Positions 15,297 through 23,736 of a stretch of DNA of 42,847 nt are shown here, piece after piece. Within the stretch, counting starts at the first letter, position 1. Every line of letters starts with the position of its first letter. The position numbers were made by a program, and so were the translations under genes. This stretch comes from Bacteroidales bacterium UBA1754 (GTDB lineage: Bacteria; Bacteroidota; Bacteroidia; Bacteroidales; Paludibacteraceae): positions 1 through 42,847 of the forward strand of contig DCHK01000017.1 in NCBI GenBank assembly GCA_002315615.1, written 5' to 3'. A model generated the notes under the pieces. It did no database searches, was not told where the DNA came from, and saw nothing but the letters and a program-made list of their open reading frames with translations.

Positions 15297-16613
15297 ATGA
15301 TTGACACATCGGTATTTAAAGATAAAAAAGTGGCTTTTTGCACATTAGGTTGCAAATTGAACTTTGCCGAAACGTCATACATTGGCAAAATGCTTATTGA
15401 CAACGGATTTCGGAAAGCAAAAAAAAGTGAAAAAGCCGATGTTTGCATCATAAACACTTGCACCGTTACCGAAGTTGCCGACCGAAAATGCCGACAAGCC
15501 ATCAGCAAAATGGCAAAAAACAATCCTAATGCTTTTGTCATTGTAATAGGTTGCTACGCACAATTAAAACCAAATGACATTGCAAAAATTCCTGGCGTGA
15601 ATTTGGTGCTTGGCGCAAATGAAAAATTCAACATTTTAGAACATCTTGAAAAAATTGATGGTCAATCTGACTGCAAAATTTTTCATACAAAAATAGCAGA
15701 AATTAAAAATTTTCATCCTGCTTGCTCGCAAGAAGACCGCACACGTCATTTTCTTAAAGTGCAAGATGGCTGCGACTATTTTTGCACATACTGCACAATT
15801 CCTTTTGCACGTGGCAGAAACAGAAACGCCACCATTGCAGAAACCGTTTGCGAAGCAAAAAAAGCGACAACAGAAGGCGCAAAAGAAATTGTTATTACCG
15901 GTGTAAATATTGGCGCATTCGGCAAAACAACGGGCGAAAATTTTTTTTCACTCATAGCAGAACTCGACAAAATTGATGCCGATGTACGCTTTAGAATTTC
16001 GAGCATAGAACCCGATTTATTGACCGACGAAATAATTGATTTTGTGGCAAAATCGAAACATTTTGCACCACACTTTCATATTCCGTTGCAAGCAGGAAAC
16101 GACGAAGTACTAAAACTAATGAAACGCCACTACGACCGTCAACTTTTTGCTGAAAAAATAAATCGCATAAAAGCAACAATGCCCGATGCTTTCATTGGTG
16201 TAGATGTAATTGTAGGTATGCGAGGCGAAACGCAAGAACGTTTTGACGACAGTCGTTCGTTTATCGAGAATTTGCCAATTTCGCAATTGCACGTATTCTC
16301 GTATTCAGAACGTCCAAATACAAAAGCATTGGAAATAACGCCCAAGGTGAGCGACAAAGACAAAAAACTTCGTAGCGAAATTTTACACGAATTGTCGGAA
16401 ATTAAAATCAAAAAATTTTACGAAAGTCAAAAAGGAAAGCAAGTACAAGTGCTTTGGGAAGCGACCGAACGCAACGGAAAAATATTTGGTTTTACTGAAA
16501 ATTACATCAAAGTGCAAACCAATTTTGACAAATCAAAAATCAACACTGTAACCACAGAAACGCTCGGAAACATTGAAATAATTGACGGCGAAATAATTTA
16601 CAACAAAAAATGA
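15297..16613 (+). CDS. mtaB: tRNA (t6A37) methylthiotransferase MtaB
   Basis: A 438-residue radical-SAM enzyme that adds a methylthio group to t6A37 of ANN-decoding tRNAs. The N-terminal UPF0004 domain binds one Fe-S cluster through Cys19 (CTLGCKLN), Cys55 (INTCTVTEVADRKC) and Cys86 (IGCYAQ). The radical-SAM cluster uses Cys159, Cys163 and Cys166 (GCDYFCTYCTIPFARGRNRN). The C-terminal TRAM region is near 375-438. CKLN and the ADRKCRQAI segment point to MtaB rather than MiaB or RimO. Its stop overlaps the tgt start (ATGA at 16610-16613), giving a tRNA-modification operon. Confidence 0.93.
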   Translation: MIDTSVFKDKKVAFCTLGCKLNFAETSYIGKMLIDNGFRKAKKSEKADVCIINTCTVTEVADRKCRQAISKMAKNNPNAFVIVIGCYAQLKPNDIAKIPGVNLVLGANEKFNILEHLEKIDGQSDCKIFHTKIAEIKNFHPACSQEDRTRHFLKVQDGCDYFCTYCTIPFARGRNRNATIAETVCEAKKATTEGAKEIVITGVNIGAFGKTTGENFFSLIAELDKIDADVRFRISSIEPDLLTDEIIDFVAKSKHFAPHFHIPLQAGNDEVLKLMKRHYDRQLFAEKINRIKATMPDAFIGVDVIVGMRGETQERFDDSRSFIENLPISQLHVFSYSERPNTKALEITPKVSDKDKKLRSEILHELSEIKIKKFYESQKGKQVQVLWEATERNGKIFGFTENYIKVQTNFDKSKINTVTTETLGNIEIIDGEIIYNKK

Positions 16614-17743
16614 AATTTGAACTTCAACATACCGACCCAAAAACAAAGGCACGTGCTGGTAAAATAAGGACCGACCACGGCGAAATTCTTACGCCCATTT
16701 TTATGCCAGTAGGAACACTTGGTTCGGTAAAAGCAGTGCATATGCACGAGTTGAAGGACGACATAAAAGCACAAATAATTTTAGGCAACACTTACCATTT
16801 ATATCTTCGTCCGGGAACGGAAATAATTGAAAAAGCAGGCGGACTGCACAAGTTCAATGGTTGGGACAAACCAATTTTGACCGACAGTGGAGGTTTTCAG
16901 GTTTTTTCACTTTCGCATACGCGTAGTAAATTGAAAGAAGAAGGCGTAACGTTCAGTTCGCATATTGATGGTTCAAAACATTTGTTCACACCCGAGAAAA
17001 CTGTTGATATTCAGCGTTCTATCGGTTCTGACATAATGATGGCTTTTGACGAATGCACACCGGGAACTGCCGATTATAATTATGCAAAAAAATCGCTCGA
17101 ACTTACGCATCGTTGGCTCGACCGAGGCATAAAGCACTTCAACGAAACCGAACCAAAATACGGATATTCGCAAGCATTTTTCCCCATTGTACAAGGATGT
17201 GTTTATCCAGATTTGCGTACAAAATCGGCAGAATTTATTGCTTCGAAAGAATGCGACGGGAATGCTATTGGTGGATTGGCTGTAGGCGAACCTGCCGAAA
17301 AAATGTATGAAATGATAGAAGTGGTAAACGCAGTTTTGCCGACCGACAAACCGCGCTATTTGATGGGCGTAGGCACACCCGTAAATTTGCTCGAAGCCAT
17401 AGAGCGAGGCGTGGATATGTTTGACTGCGTGATGCCGACACGCAATGGCAGAAACGGAATGCTTTTTACCAAAAGCGGTATAATGAATATGCGCAACAGA
17501 AAATGGGCTGACGATTTTTCGCCAATAGAGGCAGACGGCGCTTCGTATGTAGATATAGCATACTCTCGTGCCTACTTACGACATTTATTTATAAGCGACG
17601 AACTGTTGGCTCTGCAAATTGCATCTATTCACAATTTGGCTTTTTATTTGTGGTTAGTTGGCGAAGCACGCAAGCATATCATTGTCGGGGATTTCTCCAC
17701 TTGGAAACCAATGATGGTGAAACGATTGTCAGAAAGACTGTAA
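16610..17743 (+). CDS. tgt: Queuine tRNA-ribosyltransferase (lacking the usual zinc cysteines)
   Basis: A 377-residue TIM-barrel enzyme that exchanges G34 for a queuosine precursor in GUN-anticodon tRNAs. DSGGFQVFSLS, FDECTPG, GGLAVGEP, YLMGVGTP and VDMFDCVMPTRNGRNG (nucleophilic Asp) are all present. The family zinc site CxCxxC is replaced by a GASYVD stretch at residues 310-315, although the partner His (341, IASIHN) remains. From memory this is shared by other Bacteroidota Tgt proteins. It overlaps mtaB by four bases. The TPR gene and LptF/G permease follow on the same strand. Confidence 0.95.
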   Translation: MKFELQHTDPKTKARAGKIRTDHGEILTPIFMPVGTLGSVKAVHMHELKDDIKAQIILGNTYHLYLRPGTEIIEKAGGLHKFNGWDKPILTDSGGFQVFSLSHTRSKLKEEGVTFSSHIDGSKHLFTPEKTVDIQRSIGSDIMMAFDECTPGTADYNYAKKSLELTHRWLDRGIKHFNETEPKYGYSQAFFPIVQGCVYPDLRTKSAEFIASKECDGNAIGGLAVGEPAEKMYEMIEVVNAVLPTDKPRYLMGVGTPVNLLEAIERGVDMFDCVMPTRNGRNGMLFTKSGIMNMRNRKWADDFSPIEADGASYVDIAYSRAYLRHLFISDELLALQIASIHNLAFYLWLVGEARKHIIVGDFSTWKPMMVKRLSERL

Positions 17744-17745
17744 GA

Positions 17746-17795
17746 CAATGAGGAGTGAGGAGTGAGAAATGAGGAATTATTAGTTAGAAATGAAA
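17746..17795. repeat. Degenerate short repeats (GAGGAGTGAG / GAAATGAG type)
   Basis: Near-repeating purine-rich 7-8-mers (AATGAGGAGTGAGGAGTGAG, then AAATGAGGA and TTAGTTAGAAATG) between tgt and the TPR gene. The same style of sequence, in reverse complement, occurs at 25040-25075. Confidence 0.55.
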
Positions 17796-17800
17796 AATTT

Positions 17801-18070
17801 ATGGATTTATTAGAAATACAGCAAATTATTGAAAAAGGTGATCTTGCAAAAGCGAAATCATTACTCGATGAATATATTGCGAAAAATAAAAATGATGACA
17901 AGGCATATTTTTTATTGGGAAATATTTATCGCAGAAGTGAAGATTGGCAAAACACCATCAATTCTTTTCAAAAAGCAATCGACATAAATCCCGAATCGCC
18001 CGCTGTAGCAGCAAAAGAAAACATTTATAAAATTCTTAATTTCTTCGACAAAAACTTGTACAACCAATAA
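17801..18070 (+). CDS. Small TPR protein
   Basis: An 89-residue protein with about two tetratricopeptide repeats: IIEKGDLAKAKSLLDEYIAKN, then DDKAYFLLGNIYRRSEDW and NTINSFQKAIDINPESP. TPRs mediate protein-protein contacts; the partner is unknown. The frame opens at a GTG (17762), but that codon sits in degenerate repeats, and the ATG at 17801 gives a cleaner helical start (MDLLEIQQI). It lies between tgt and the LPS-transport permease, probably in the same transcript. Confidence 0.75.
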   Translation: MDLLEIQQIIEKGDLAKAKSLLDEYIAKNKNDDKAYFLLGNIYRRSEDWQNTINSFQKAIDINPESPAVAAKENIYKILNFFDKNLYNQ

Positions 18071-18127
18071 CTAAACAATTAAAGAAATTAAGATTACATT
18101 AATTTTTGCACGACACAAATAAAGAAA

Positions 18128-19210
18128 ATGAAATATTTCACACGAATTGACCGATATATTATAGCAAAGTTTTTGGGAACGTATTTCCTTGCTATTGCGC
18201 TCATTATCAGCATTGCAGTAGTTTTCGACTGTTCCGAAAAACTTGATGACTTTTTTGAGCATAACGCACCTTTCAAAGCAGTTGTCGTTGATTATTATTT
18301 CAATTTTATTCCATATTTCGCTACCCTTTTCAGTCCACTTTTCACATTTATTGCCGTCATATTTTTCACGTCGAAAATGGCAGAAAACACCGAAATTATT
18401 GCAATTTTGGCAAGTGGCGTAAGTTTCAAGCGAATGATGTTTCCGTATTTCGTTTCGGCACTTTTTATCGCCTTGCTCACATTCTATCTAAATGGTTATG
18501 TAATACCCGAAGACAACACAATACGACTGAAATTTGAAAACACTTACGTAAAATCGCGCGACGTAAGTTTCGCACGCAACATACAAATGGAAGTCGCACC
18601 GGGCGAAATTGCATATATCGAAAGATTTGACAAAACAACCAATAGCGGTTATTCTTTCTCTTTAGAAAAATTTGACGGCAAAACTCTAATTTCTCGTTTG
18701 ACTGCCAAAAACATACAATACGACACACTTAACAACTGGAAAATAAGTTACTATATGATTCGTGAGTTTCACGAAAAAGCCGAAAAAATGACGCAAGGCA
18801 CAGAAATGGACACCACTATTGCTATGGTTCCTTCTGACTTTTTCGTCACAAGGCACATGCAAGAACAGATGACGATTCCAGAACTGAAACAATACATTGA
18901 AAAACAACGCTCTCGTAGTGTGGGTAACTTGAAGGAATTTGAACTTGAATACCACAAACGATTTGCCGCTCCGTTCGCAGCATTTATTCTTACGTTAATC
19001 GGCGTAAGTCTTTCTTCCGAAAAGAAAAGAGGTGGCATAGGTATGAACATTGGTGTGGGACTTTTGTTAAGTTTTTCGTACATACTTTTCACCACCATTT
19101 CGTCCACTTTCGCCATACAAAGTAGCATGTCGCCATTTTGGGCTGTGTGGCTTCCCAATTTGACGTTCATTCCTATTGCACTATATTTATACAGAAACAC
19201 GCCAAAATAA
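18128..19210 (+). CDS. LptF/LptG (YjgP/YjgQ) family permease
   Basis: A 360-residue inner-membrane protein of the Lpt machine, which extracts lipopolysaccharide from the inner membrane. It has six transmembrane helices in the family arrangement: three near the N-terminus (FLGTYFLAIALIISIAVVF, YYFNFIPYFATLFSPLFTFIAVIFF, FVSALFIALLTFYLNGYV), a periplasmic beta-jellyroll (about 130-250), and three at the end (FAAPFAAFILTLIGVSLS, NIGVGLLLSFSYILFTTIS, PFWAVWLPNLTFIPIALYLY). The N-terminal RIDRYIIAKFLGTYF is characteristic. Whether it is LptF or LptG cannot be decided. The tgt-LptF/G neighbourhood is, from memory, common in Bacteroidota. Confidence 0.9.
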   Translation: MKYFTRIDRYIIAKFLGTYFLAIALIISIAVVFDCSEKLDDFFEHNAPFKAVVVDYYFNFIPYFATLFSPLFTFIAVIFFTSKMAENTEIIAILASGVSFKRMMFPYFVSALFIALLTFYLNGYVIPEDNTIRLKFENTYVKSRDVSFARNIQMEVAPGEIAYIERFDKTTNSGYSFSLEKFDGKTLISRLTAKNIQYDTLNNWKISYYMIREFHEKAEKMTQGTEMDTTIAMVPSDFFVTRHMQEQMTIPELKQYIEKQRSRSVGNLKEFELEYHKRFAAPFAAFILTLIGVSLSSEKKRGGIGMNIGVGLLLSFSYILFTTISSTFAIQSSMSPFWAVWLPNLTFIPIALYLYRNTPK

Positions 19211-19223
19211 ACTCAAAAATTTA

Positions 19224-19253
19224 TTGTAAAATTCTTCCCAAAAATTATCTTTG
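19224..19253 (+). promoter_or_regulatory. Promoter of the SUI1-like gene (TTG and TATCTTTG)
   Basis: TTG at 19224-19226 and TATCTTTG at 19246-19253 are separated by 19 bases, the consensus distance. The start codon follows 22 bases later. Confidence 0.65.
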
Positions 19254-19275
19254 TAAAGATTAGAAAAACAAAATT

Positions 19276-19614
19276 ATGCAACAAGATTGGAAGAATGCGT
19301 TGTTTGAAACACTTTCGAACGAAGAGCAAAAAGAACTGAAATTGAAGCAAGAAGCGGAAATTTCGGCACAACCAAAGTACGGAAAGCAAAACTTTCGAAT
19401 AGAACTCGACAAACGTCAAAAAGGAAAAATCGCAACGCTCATTACTGGTTTTGAGGGCACCGACGAACAACTAAAAGAACTTGCGCGCCAACTAAAAACC
19501 CGATGTGGAACGGGAGGTTCTACCCGCGATGGAGAAATACTCATACAAGGCGATTGTCGCAAAAAAATTGCAGACATTCTTACAAAAGAAGGATACAAAA
19601 TTTCTGTAAAATAA
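19276..19614 (+). CDS. SUI1/eIF1-like translation factor (YciH family)
   Basis: A 112-residue protein. The C-terminal two-thirds is a SUI1 domain: FRIELDKRQKGKIATLITGFEGTDEQLKELARQLKTRCGTGGSTRDGEILIQGDCRKKIADILTKEGYK contains the hallmark GTGGS and IQGD motifs. In eukaryotes and archaea this fold controls start-codon selection; the role of bacterial YciH-type members is less certain. The N-terminal 40 residues are charged and probably flexible. It has its own promoter and stands just before addA. Confidence 0.9.
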   Translation: MQQDWKNALFETLSNEEQKELKLKQEAEISAQPKYGKQNFRIELDKRQKGKIATLITGFEGTDEQLKELARQLKTRCGTGGSTRDGEILIQGDCRKKIADILTKEGYKISVK

Positions 19615-19649
19615 TTTTTACAGTGCCACTTTTTGTCAGTGAACGAATC

Positions 19650-19657
19650 TATTTTTG
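19650..19657 (+). promoter_or_regulatory. -7 box (TATTTTTG) before addA
   Basis: Matches TAnnTTTG and lies between an in-frame TTG (19633) and the ATG at 19675, which argues for the ATG as the start. The -33 element is poor. Confidence 0.5.
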
Positions 19658-19674
19658 CTAAAAAAGAAAAACTT

Positions 19675-22600
19675 ATGTTGAAGATTTACCAAGCATCGGC
19701 AGGAAGTGGAAAAACTTTTTGCCTTACGCAAAACTACATAAAACTTTTGCTTCAAAACTGGAATTCTGCCGAAGAAGACCCCGAAAATTACAAACACATT
19801 TTGGCTGTTACCTTCACCAACAAGGCGACGGGCGAAATGAAATCGCGCATTTTGAGCGAACTGAGCAAAATGGCAAATAACGAAAAGTCTGATTTCATTC
19901 AGCCACTTATGAAAGAATTGAGCGAAGACGAGCAGACACTTCGAAACAAGGCAAAAATTACGCTAAAACACATTTTGCACAACTACTCGCATTTTTCCAT
20001 CAGCACCATCGACAAGTTTTTTCAGCAAGTAATACGTTCTTTTGTTCGCGACATTGGTTTGCAAGGCGGTTATCAAGTAGAACTTGACAATGAGCGAATT
20101 TTACGAGAATCAATCGATGCGCTTTTTTTGAAAATTTCCGACGATAAAGAATTACTCGATTGGTTGAAAAATTTTGCCGAAGAACAACTTAACGATGACA
20201 AGACTTGGAACATTTCTGATAATATATATTCTTTTGCAAAAAAAAGTTTTTCCGAAAAACATTCTTCTTTTAAAATTGAGCGAACAACGTTAAAATCTAT
20301 AAAAACGAATATCAATAAAATAATTTCTATTCACGAAAATACTTTAGCAGAGAAAGCAAATAAAGCAATAGAAATTATCAATAAAAACAATTTAAGTTTT
20401 GAAGATTTCTTTAGAAAAGGCGCAACTTTCAAACAATTAGAATACATCAAGCAGAAAAATTTCGAGAAAGTTACCGACGCATTTTTCAAACTTCCAAACA
20501 CTATTGGCAATTGGAGAGGAAAAAAAAGCGAAAAATCTACCGAAATCGAAAATGCCTACAACGGTGGTTTGAACGATGCTATTTGCGAAATTTGCGAATT
20601 GATTCAAAATAAAGGATACAACTCTGCCAAAGCGCTGAAAGAGCACATTCATACACTTGGCATTTTGACAGATATTTCCAAAGCAAAAAACAATTTATTG
20701 TCAGAAAACAACACCATTTTGTTATCAGACTCAAACGTTTTGCTCAAAAACATAATTGACGATAGCGATGCACCATTCGTTTACGAAAAAATTGGAACGT
20801 ACATCAATCATTTTATGATAGATGAATTTCAGGACACGAGCAAAATACAATGGGAAAATTTTCTGCCACTGATAGAAAACAGTTTGTCGGCAGGGAACGA
20901 AAACCTTATTGTGGGCGACGTGAAGCAAAGTATTTACCGTTGGCGAAATTCCGATTGGGATTTGCTTGCAAACAAAATTTATGACAACTTAAAAGATTAC
21001 GATATTGAACAAGATTCGCTAAAATACAATTTTCGAAGCAAAGAAAACATCGTCAATTTCAACAATTGTTTTTTCTTGATTGCCAAATATAAACTTCTTG
21101 AAAAATTGCAACAAGAATACAATGGAAAAAACACAGACAACCAAAGCGATGAATTCAAAATTTTAGCAGAAAAAATTCGTTCGGCTTACGATACAATTCA
21201 TCAAAATTTGCCTCAAAAAACAAAAGATTGTCAGCAAAAAGGACACGTAAAAGTTGAATTTCTGCAAGCAAAAAACAAAGACGAATACAGCGAAAAAGTA
21301 TTTAGTAAATTGCCTGACATCATCAAACAGTTGCAAGAAAATGGTTATCAACCAAAAGACATTGCATTTTTGGTGCGCAATGCAAAAGATGGCCAAAATA
21401 TTGCCGATTTTTTCTTGAAACACAAGCAAGAAAATCAAAATGATGGATATTGTTACGACGTTATTTCTAACGATTCACTGCTTATTTCATCTTCTATTGC
21501 CATCAAATTTATCGTTTGGGTGTTAAAATACATCGTGTTCAACAACGATGCACTGACAATCAATATGGTATCTTACTACTACCATATTTTGGTGGAAAAT
21601 ATTGACAAAAACGAAGCGTTGACAAAAGACATTCCGCAAGAATTTGAAGAATTTGTTGAAAAAATAAAAAACAAACCACTTTTTGAACTGACCGAAGAAA
21701 TTATTGCACATTTTAGTTTGGGCGAAAAGTCAGAAGATTGTGCGTATCTTCAATGTTTTCAGGATATTGTGTTTGATTTTGCACAAAAAAACAACAACGA
21801 TATTAAAAATTTTCTAAACTGGTGGGACGAAAATGGCGGAAAGAAAACGCTTTCAACTTCAGAAAATCAAAACGCAATGAGAATAGTAACTATTCACAAA
21901 TCAAAAGGACTTGATTTTGAAGCAGTTATTATTCCATTTTGTAGTTGGGAAATGAAAGAAACAAGTCCATTTAAACAACCTATGCTTTGGACATCATCGA
22001 ACGAAGAACCTTTCAAAGAATTGGAAACATTCCCCATACAATATAGAGAAAAATTGACGAATACATTTTTCGACAAAGAATATTGGGAAGAAACTTTGCA
22101 AGAATACATAGACAACCTCAATTTGATTTATGTAGCCTTTACACGTGCACGCAACGAGATGATAATTTTCACAAATGAAAAAATCACAGAAAAAGGAGAC
22201 AGTTCCAAAGAAAATCTAAACGACATCGGTTACTTCGTTAAATGTTGCTTGACAAATTCCGCCGATATAAAAAACGAAATAGCAGATAAAGATAAAGAAA
22301 AAGAATGTGAAGAATTTTTCGGTAATAAATTTGAAGAAAATTGTTTTGAAATGGGAGTTTTTGAAACAATTGACAAGAAAGAAAATCACACCGAAAACGA
22401 AGAAAAAATGACAACTTATATTCCTGTTACACAAGAAAATAACAACGAAAGCAATTTAAAAATGAAATTGCACAGCACCGACTATTTCAGCGAGGCAGAA
22501 AACAAAATAAACACAGGAAAACTGATGCACAACATTCTGCAACGAATTTATACGATAAAGGATGTTGACAAAATTTTACGAGAAATGCTTATCGGTGGAT

Positions 22601-22923
22601 TAATTTCAAAAAGCGAACTGCCCAAAATCCGTCTGCGACTCGACGAATTTTTCAAAATTGAAGGCGTTAGCGATTGGTTCGACCCTAAATACAAAATTCT
22701 GAACGAAACTGACATAATTGGAAACGGAAACCTACGTCGCCCCGACAGAATACTGATAGACGGCAATTGTGCAACAATTATAGACTACAAATTCGGCGAA
22801 AAAGAAAACGACAAATACCATTCGCAAGTGAAAGAATATATGTCGCTCGTTGAGAAAATGGGCTACAAAGCAAAAGGATACATTTGCTACGCAAAATTGG
22901 GCAAAGTAGTAACAGTGCAATAA
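19675..22923 (+). CDS. addA: AddA/RecB-type UvrD helicase-nuclease
   Basis: A 1082-residue protein, expected to be the helicase-nuclease subunit of an AddAB double-strand-break resection complex. Walker A is ASAGSGKT (7-14), TFTNKATGEM is motif Ia, HFSISTIDKFFQQVIRSF follows, motif II is MIDEFQDTSK (Asp383, Glu384), GDVKQSIYRWR is motif III, then MRIVTIHKSKGLDFEAVIIPF and NLIYVAFTRARNE (motifs V and VI). The C-terminal PD-(D/E)XK nuclease shows TGKLMHNILQRI, LRRPDRILIDG and IIDYKFGE (Asp1037, Lys1039). The N-terminus starts directly at the Walker A strand when the ATG at 19675 is used. The partner nuclease gene lies 4.8 kb downstream on the same strand, with unrelated genes in between. Confidence 0.92.
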   Translation: MLKIYQASAGSGKTFCLTQNYIKLLLQNWNSAEEDPENYKHILAVTFTNKATGEMKSRILSELSKMANNEKSDFIQPLMKELSEDEQTLRNKAKITLKHILHNYSHFSISTIDKFFQQVIRSFVRDIGLQGGYQVELDNERILRESIDALFLKISDDKELLDWLKNFAEEQLNDDKTWNISDNIYSFAKKSFSEKHSSFKIERTTLKSIKTNINKIISIHENTLAEKANKAIEIINKNNLSFEDFFRKGATFKQLEYIKQKNFEKVTDAFFKLPNTIGNWRGKKSEKSTEIENAYNGGLNDAICEICELIQNKGYNSAKALKEHIHTLGILTDISKAKNNLLSENNTILLSDSNVLLKNIIDDSDAPFVYEKIGTYINHFMIDEFQDTSKIQWENFLPLIENSLSAGNENLIVGDVKQSIYRWRNSDWDLLANKIYDNLKDYDIEQDSLKYNFRSKENIVNFNNCFFLIAKYKLLEKLQQEYNGKNTDNQSDEFKILAEKIRSAYDTIHQNLPQKTKDCQQKGHVKVEFLQAKNKDEYSEKVFSKLPDIIKQLQENGYQPKDIAFLVRNAKDGQNIADFFLKHKQENQNDGYCYDVISNDSLLISSSIAIKFIVWVLKYIVFNNDALTINMVSYYYHILVENIDKNEALTKDIPQEFEEFVEKIKNKPLFELTEEIIAHFSLGEKSEDCAYLQCFQDIVFDFAQKNNNDIKNFLNWWDENGGKKTLSTSENQNAMRIVTIHKSKGLDFEAVIIPFCSWEMKETSPFKQPMLWTSSNEEPFKELETFPIQYREKLTNTFFDKEYWEETLQEYIDNLNLIYVAFTRARNEMIIFTNEKITEKGDSSKENLNDIGYFVKCCLTNSADIKNEIADKDKEKECEEFFGNKFEENCFEMGVFETIDKKENHTENEEKMTTYIPVTQENNNESNLKMKLHSTDYFSEAENKINTGKLMHNILQRIYTIKDVDKILREMLIGGLISKSELPKIRLRLDEFFKIEGVSDWFDPKYKILNETDIIGNGNLRRPDRILIDGNCATIIDYKFGEKENDKYHSQVKEYMSLVEKMGYKAKGYICYAKLGKVVTVQ

Positions 22924-22924
22924 A

Positions 22925-22953
22925 AAATCTCGCCTCAAAACGAAGCGAGATTT
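22925..22953. terminator. Intrinsic terminator between addA and the lipoprotein gene
   Basis: A perfect 9-bp stem AAATCTCGC (22925-22933) with GCGAGATTT (22945-22953), A-rich before and T-rich after, placed between two convergent genes so it can serve both. Confidence 0.8.
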
Positions 22954-22988
22954 CAACTTTAGAGAGTCGTGTTAATTGTTTATCCGAA

Positions 22989-23543
22989 CTATTTTTTCGG
23001 ACATTTTTTGTCGCAATCAGGTTTAGCGCCTTTCGGGCAATCGCCTTTTTTCATTGGGCAACCTTTCCCATCTTTAGGGCATTGAGGTCCCATTTCGCGA
23101 TGACCTTTATGGAAACGTCCGTTGTGTTGGAAACTCATTTTTGCATCGAGCAACATTTTTTGTTCTTCTACAGTAAGATTGTCGAAATTCGCCCATTTTG
23201 CTTCAAATTCTTCGCGAGCGGCTTTTATCATCGAATCGCGTTCGTCTATTTTTGCTTTCTTTTCAGCAATAAGTGCTTTTTGCTCATCGGCAGATAGGCT
23301 ATCAAATTTTGCCCATTTTGCTTCCATTTCGCAGAATTTTTCGTGGCGTGCTTTCATTTCCTCTTCGTTCATACCTTTTGGACAAGGATGATGTTTTTGA
23401 GGACAACCTTCTGGTTCTCCCATTTCACACTTTTGTTCGCATTGTTGGCAACAAGGACATTTGCATTCACCATTTTTGTTGCAACAAGAAGTTGCTAAAA
23501 CTGCCATACCGATAGCAGTTGCTATCAAAACTAACTTTTTCAT
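22989..23543 (-). CDS. Cys-rich lipoprotein with LTxxQ-like internal duplication
   Basis: A 184-residue predicted lipoprotein. Signal peptide MKKLVLIATAIGMAVLATSC ends in a lipobox with the lipidated Cys at 20. A Cys-rich patch follows (CKCPCCQQCEQKC, 30-42, after CNKNGE). The middle has two copies of a helical unit containing EAKWAKFDSLSADEQKAL and EAKWANFDNLTVEEQKML, reminiscent of the LTxxQ motifs of Spy/CpxP-type stress chaperones. The tail repeats Cys-Pro units (QCPKDGKGCPMKKGDCPKG, ending CPKK). Metal binding or envelope-stress sensing is plausible but inferred. Start: ATG at 23543; the upstream in-frame TTG (23552) is unlikely. It converges with addA. Confidence 0.8.
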   Translation of the reverse strand: MKKLVLIATAIGMAVLATSCCNKNGECKCPCCQQCEQKCEMGEPEGCPQKHHPCPKGMNEEEMKARHEKFCEMEAKWAKFDSLSADEQKALIAEKKAKIDERDSMIKAAREEFEAKWANFDNLTVEEQKMLLDAKMSFQHNGRFHKGHREMGPQCPKDGKGCPMKKGDCPKGAKPDCDKKCPKK

Positions 23544-23697
23544 TTTTATCAATTTTTGTGGTTAATAAATTTCGTTTTATGATGTTAAGACAGAAAAAAC
23601 AAACAAAGGTTTAATCTATATGCTATTTTTTCTTTTTTTTCTCGCAAAATTTGTCTTTTTGATGAAAATAAATCCCGAAAGTTTAATTTATTTTTTA

Positions 23698-23705
23698 TAA
23701 ATTTG
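23698..23705 (+). promoter_or_regulatory. -7 box (TAAATTTG) of the DUF1015 gene
   Basis: Matches TAnnTTTG, 31 bases before the ATG. No correctly spaced -33 element is seen. Confidence 0.5.
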
Positions 23706-23736
23706 AAAAAAATTACAATAATATTTCAGTAAAATT

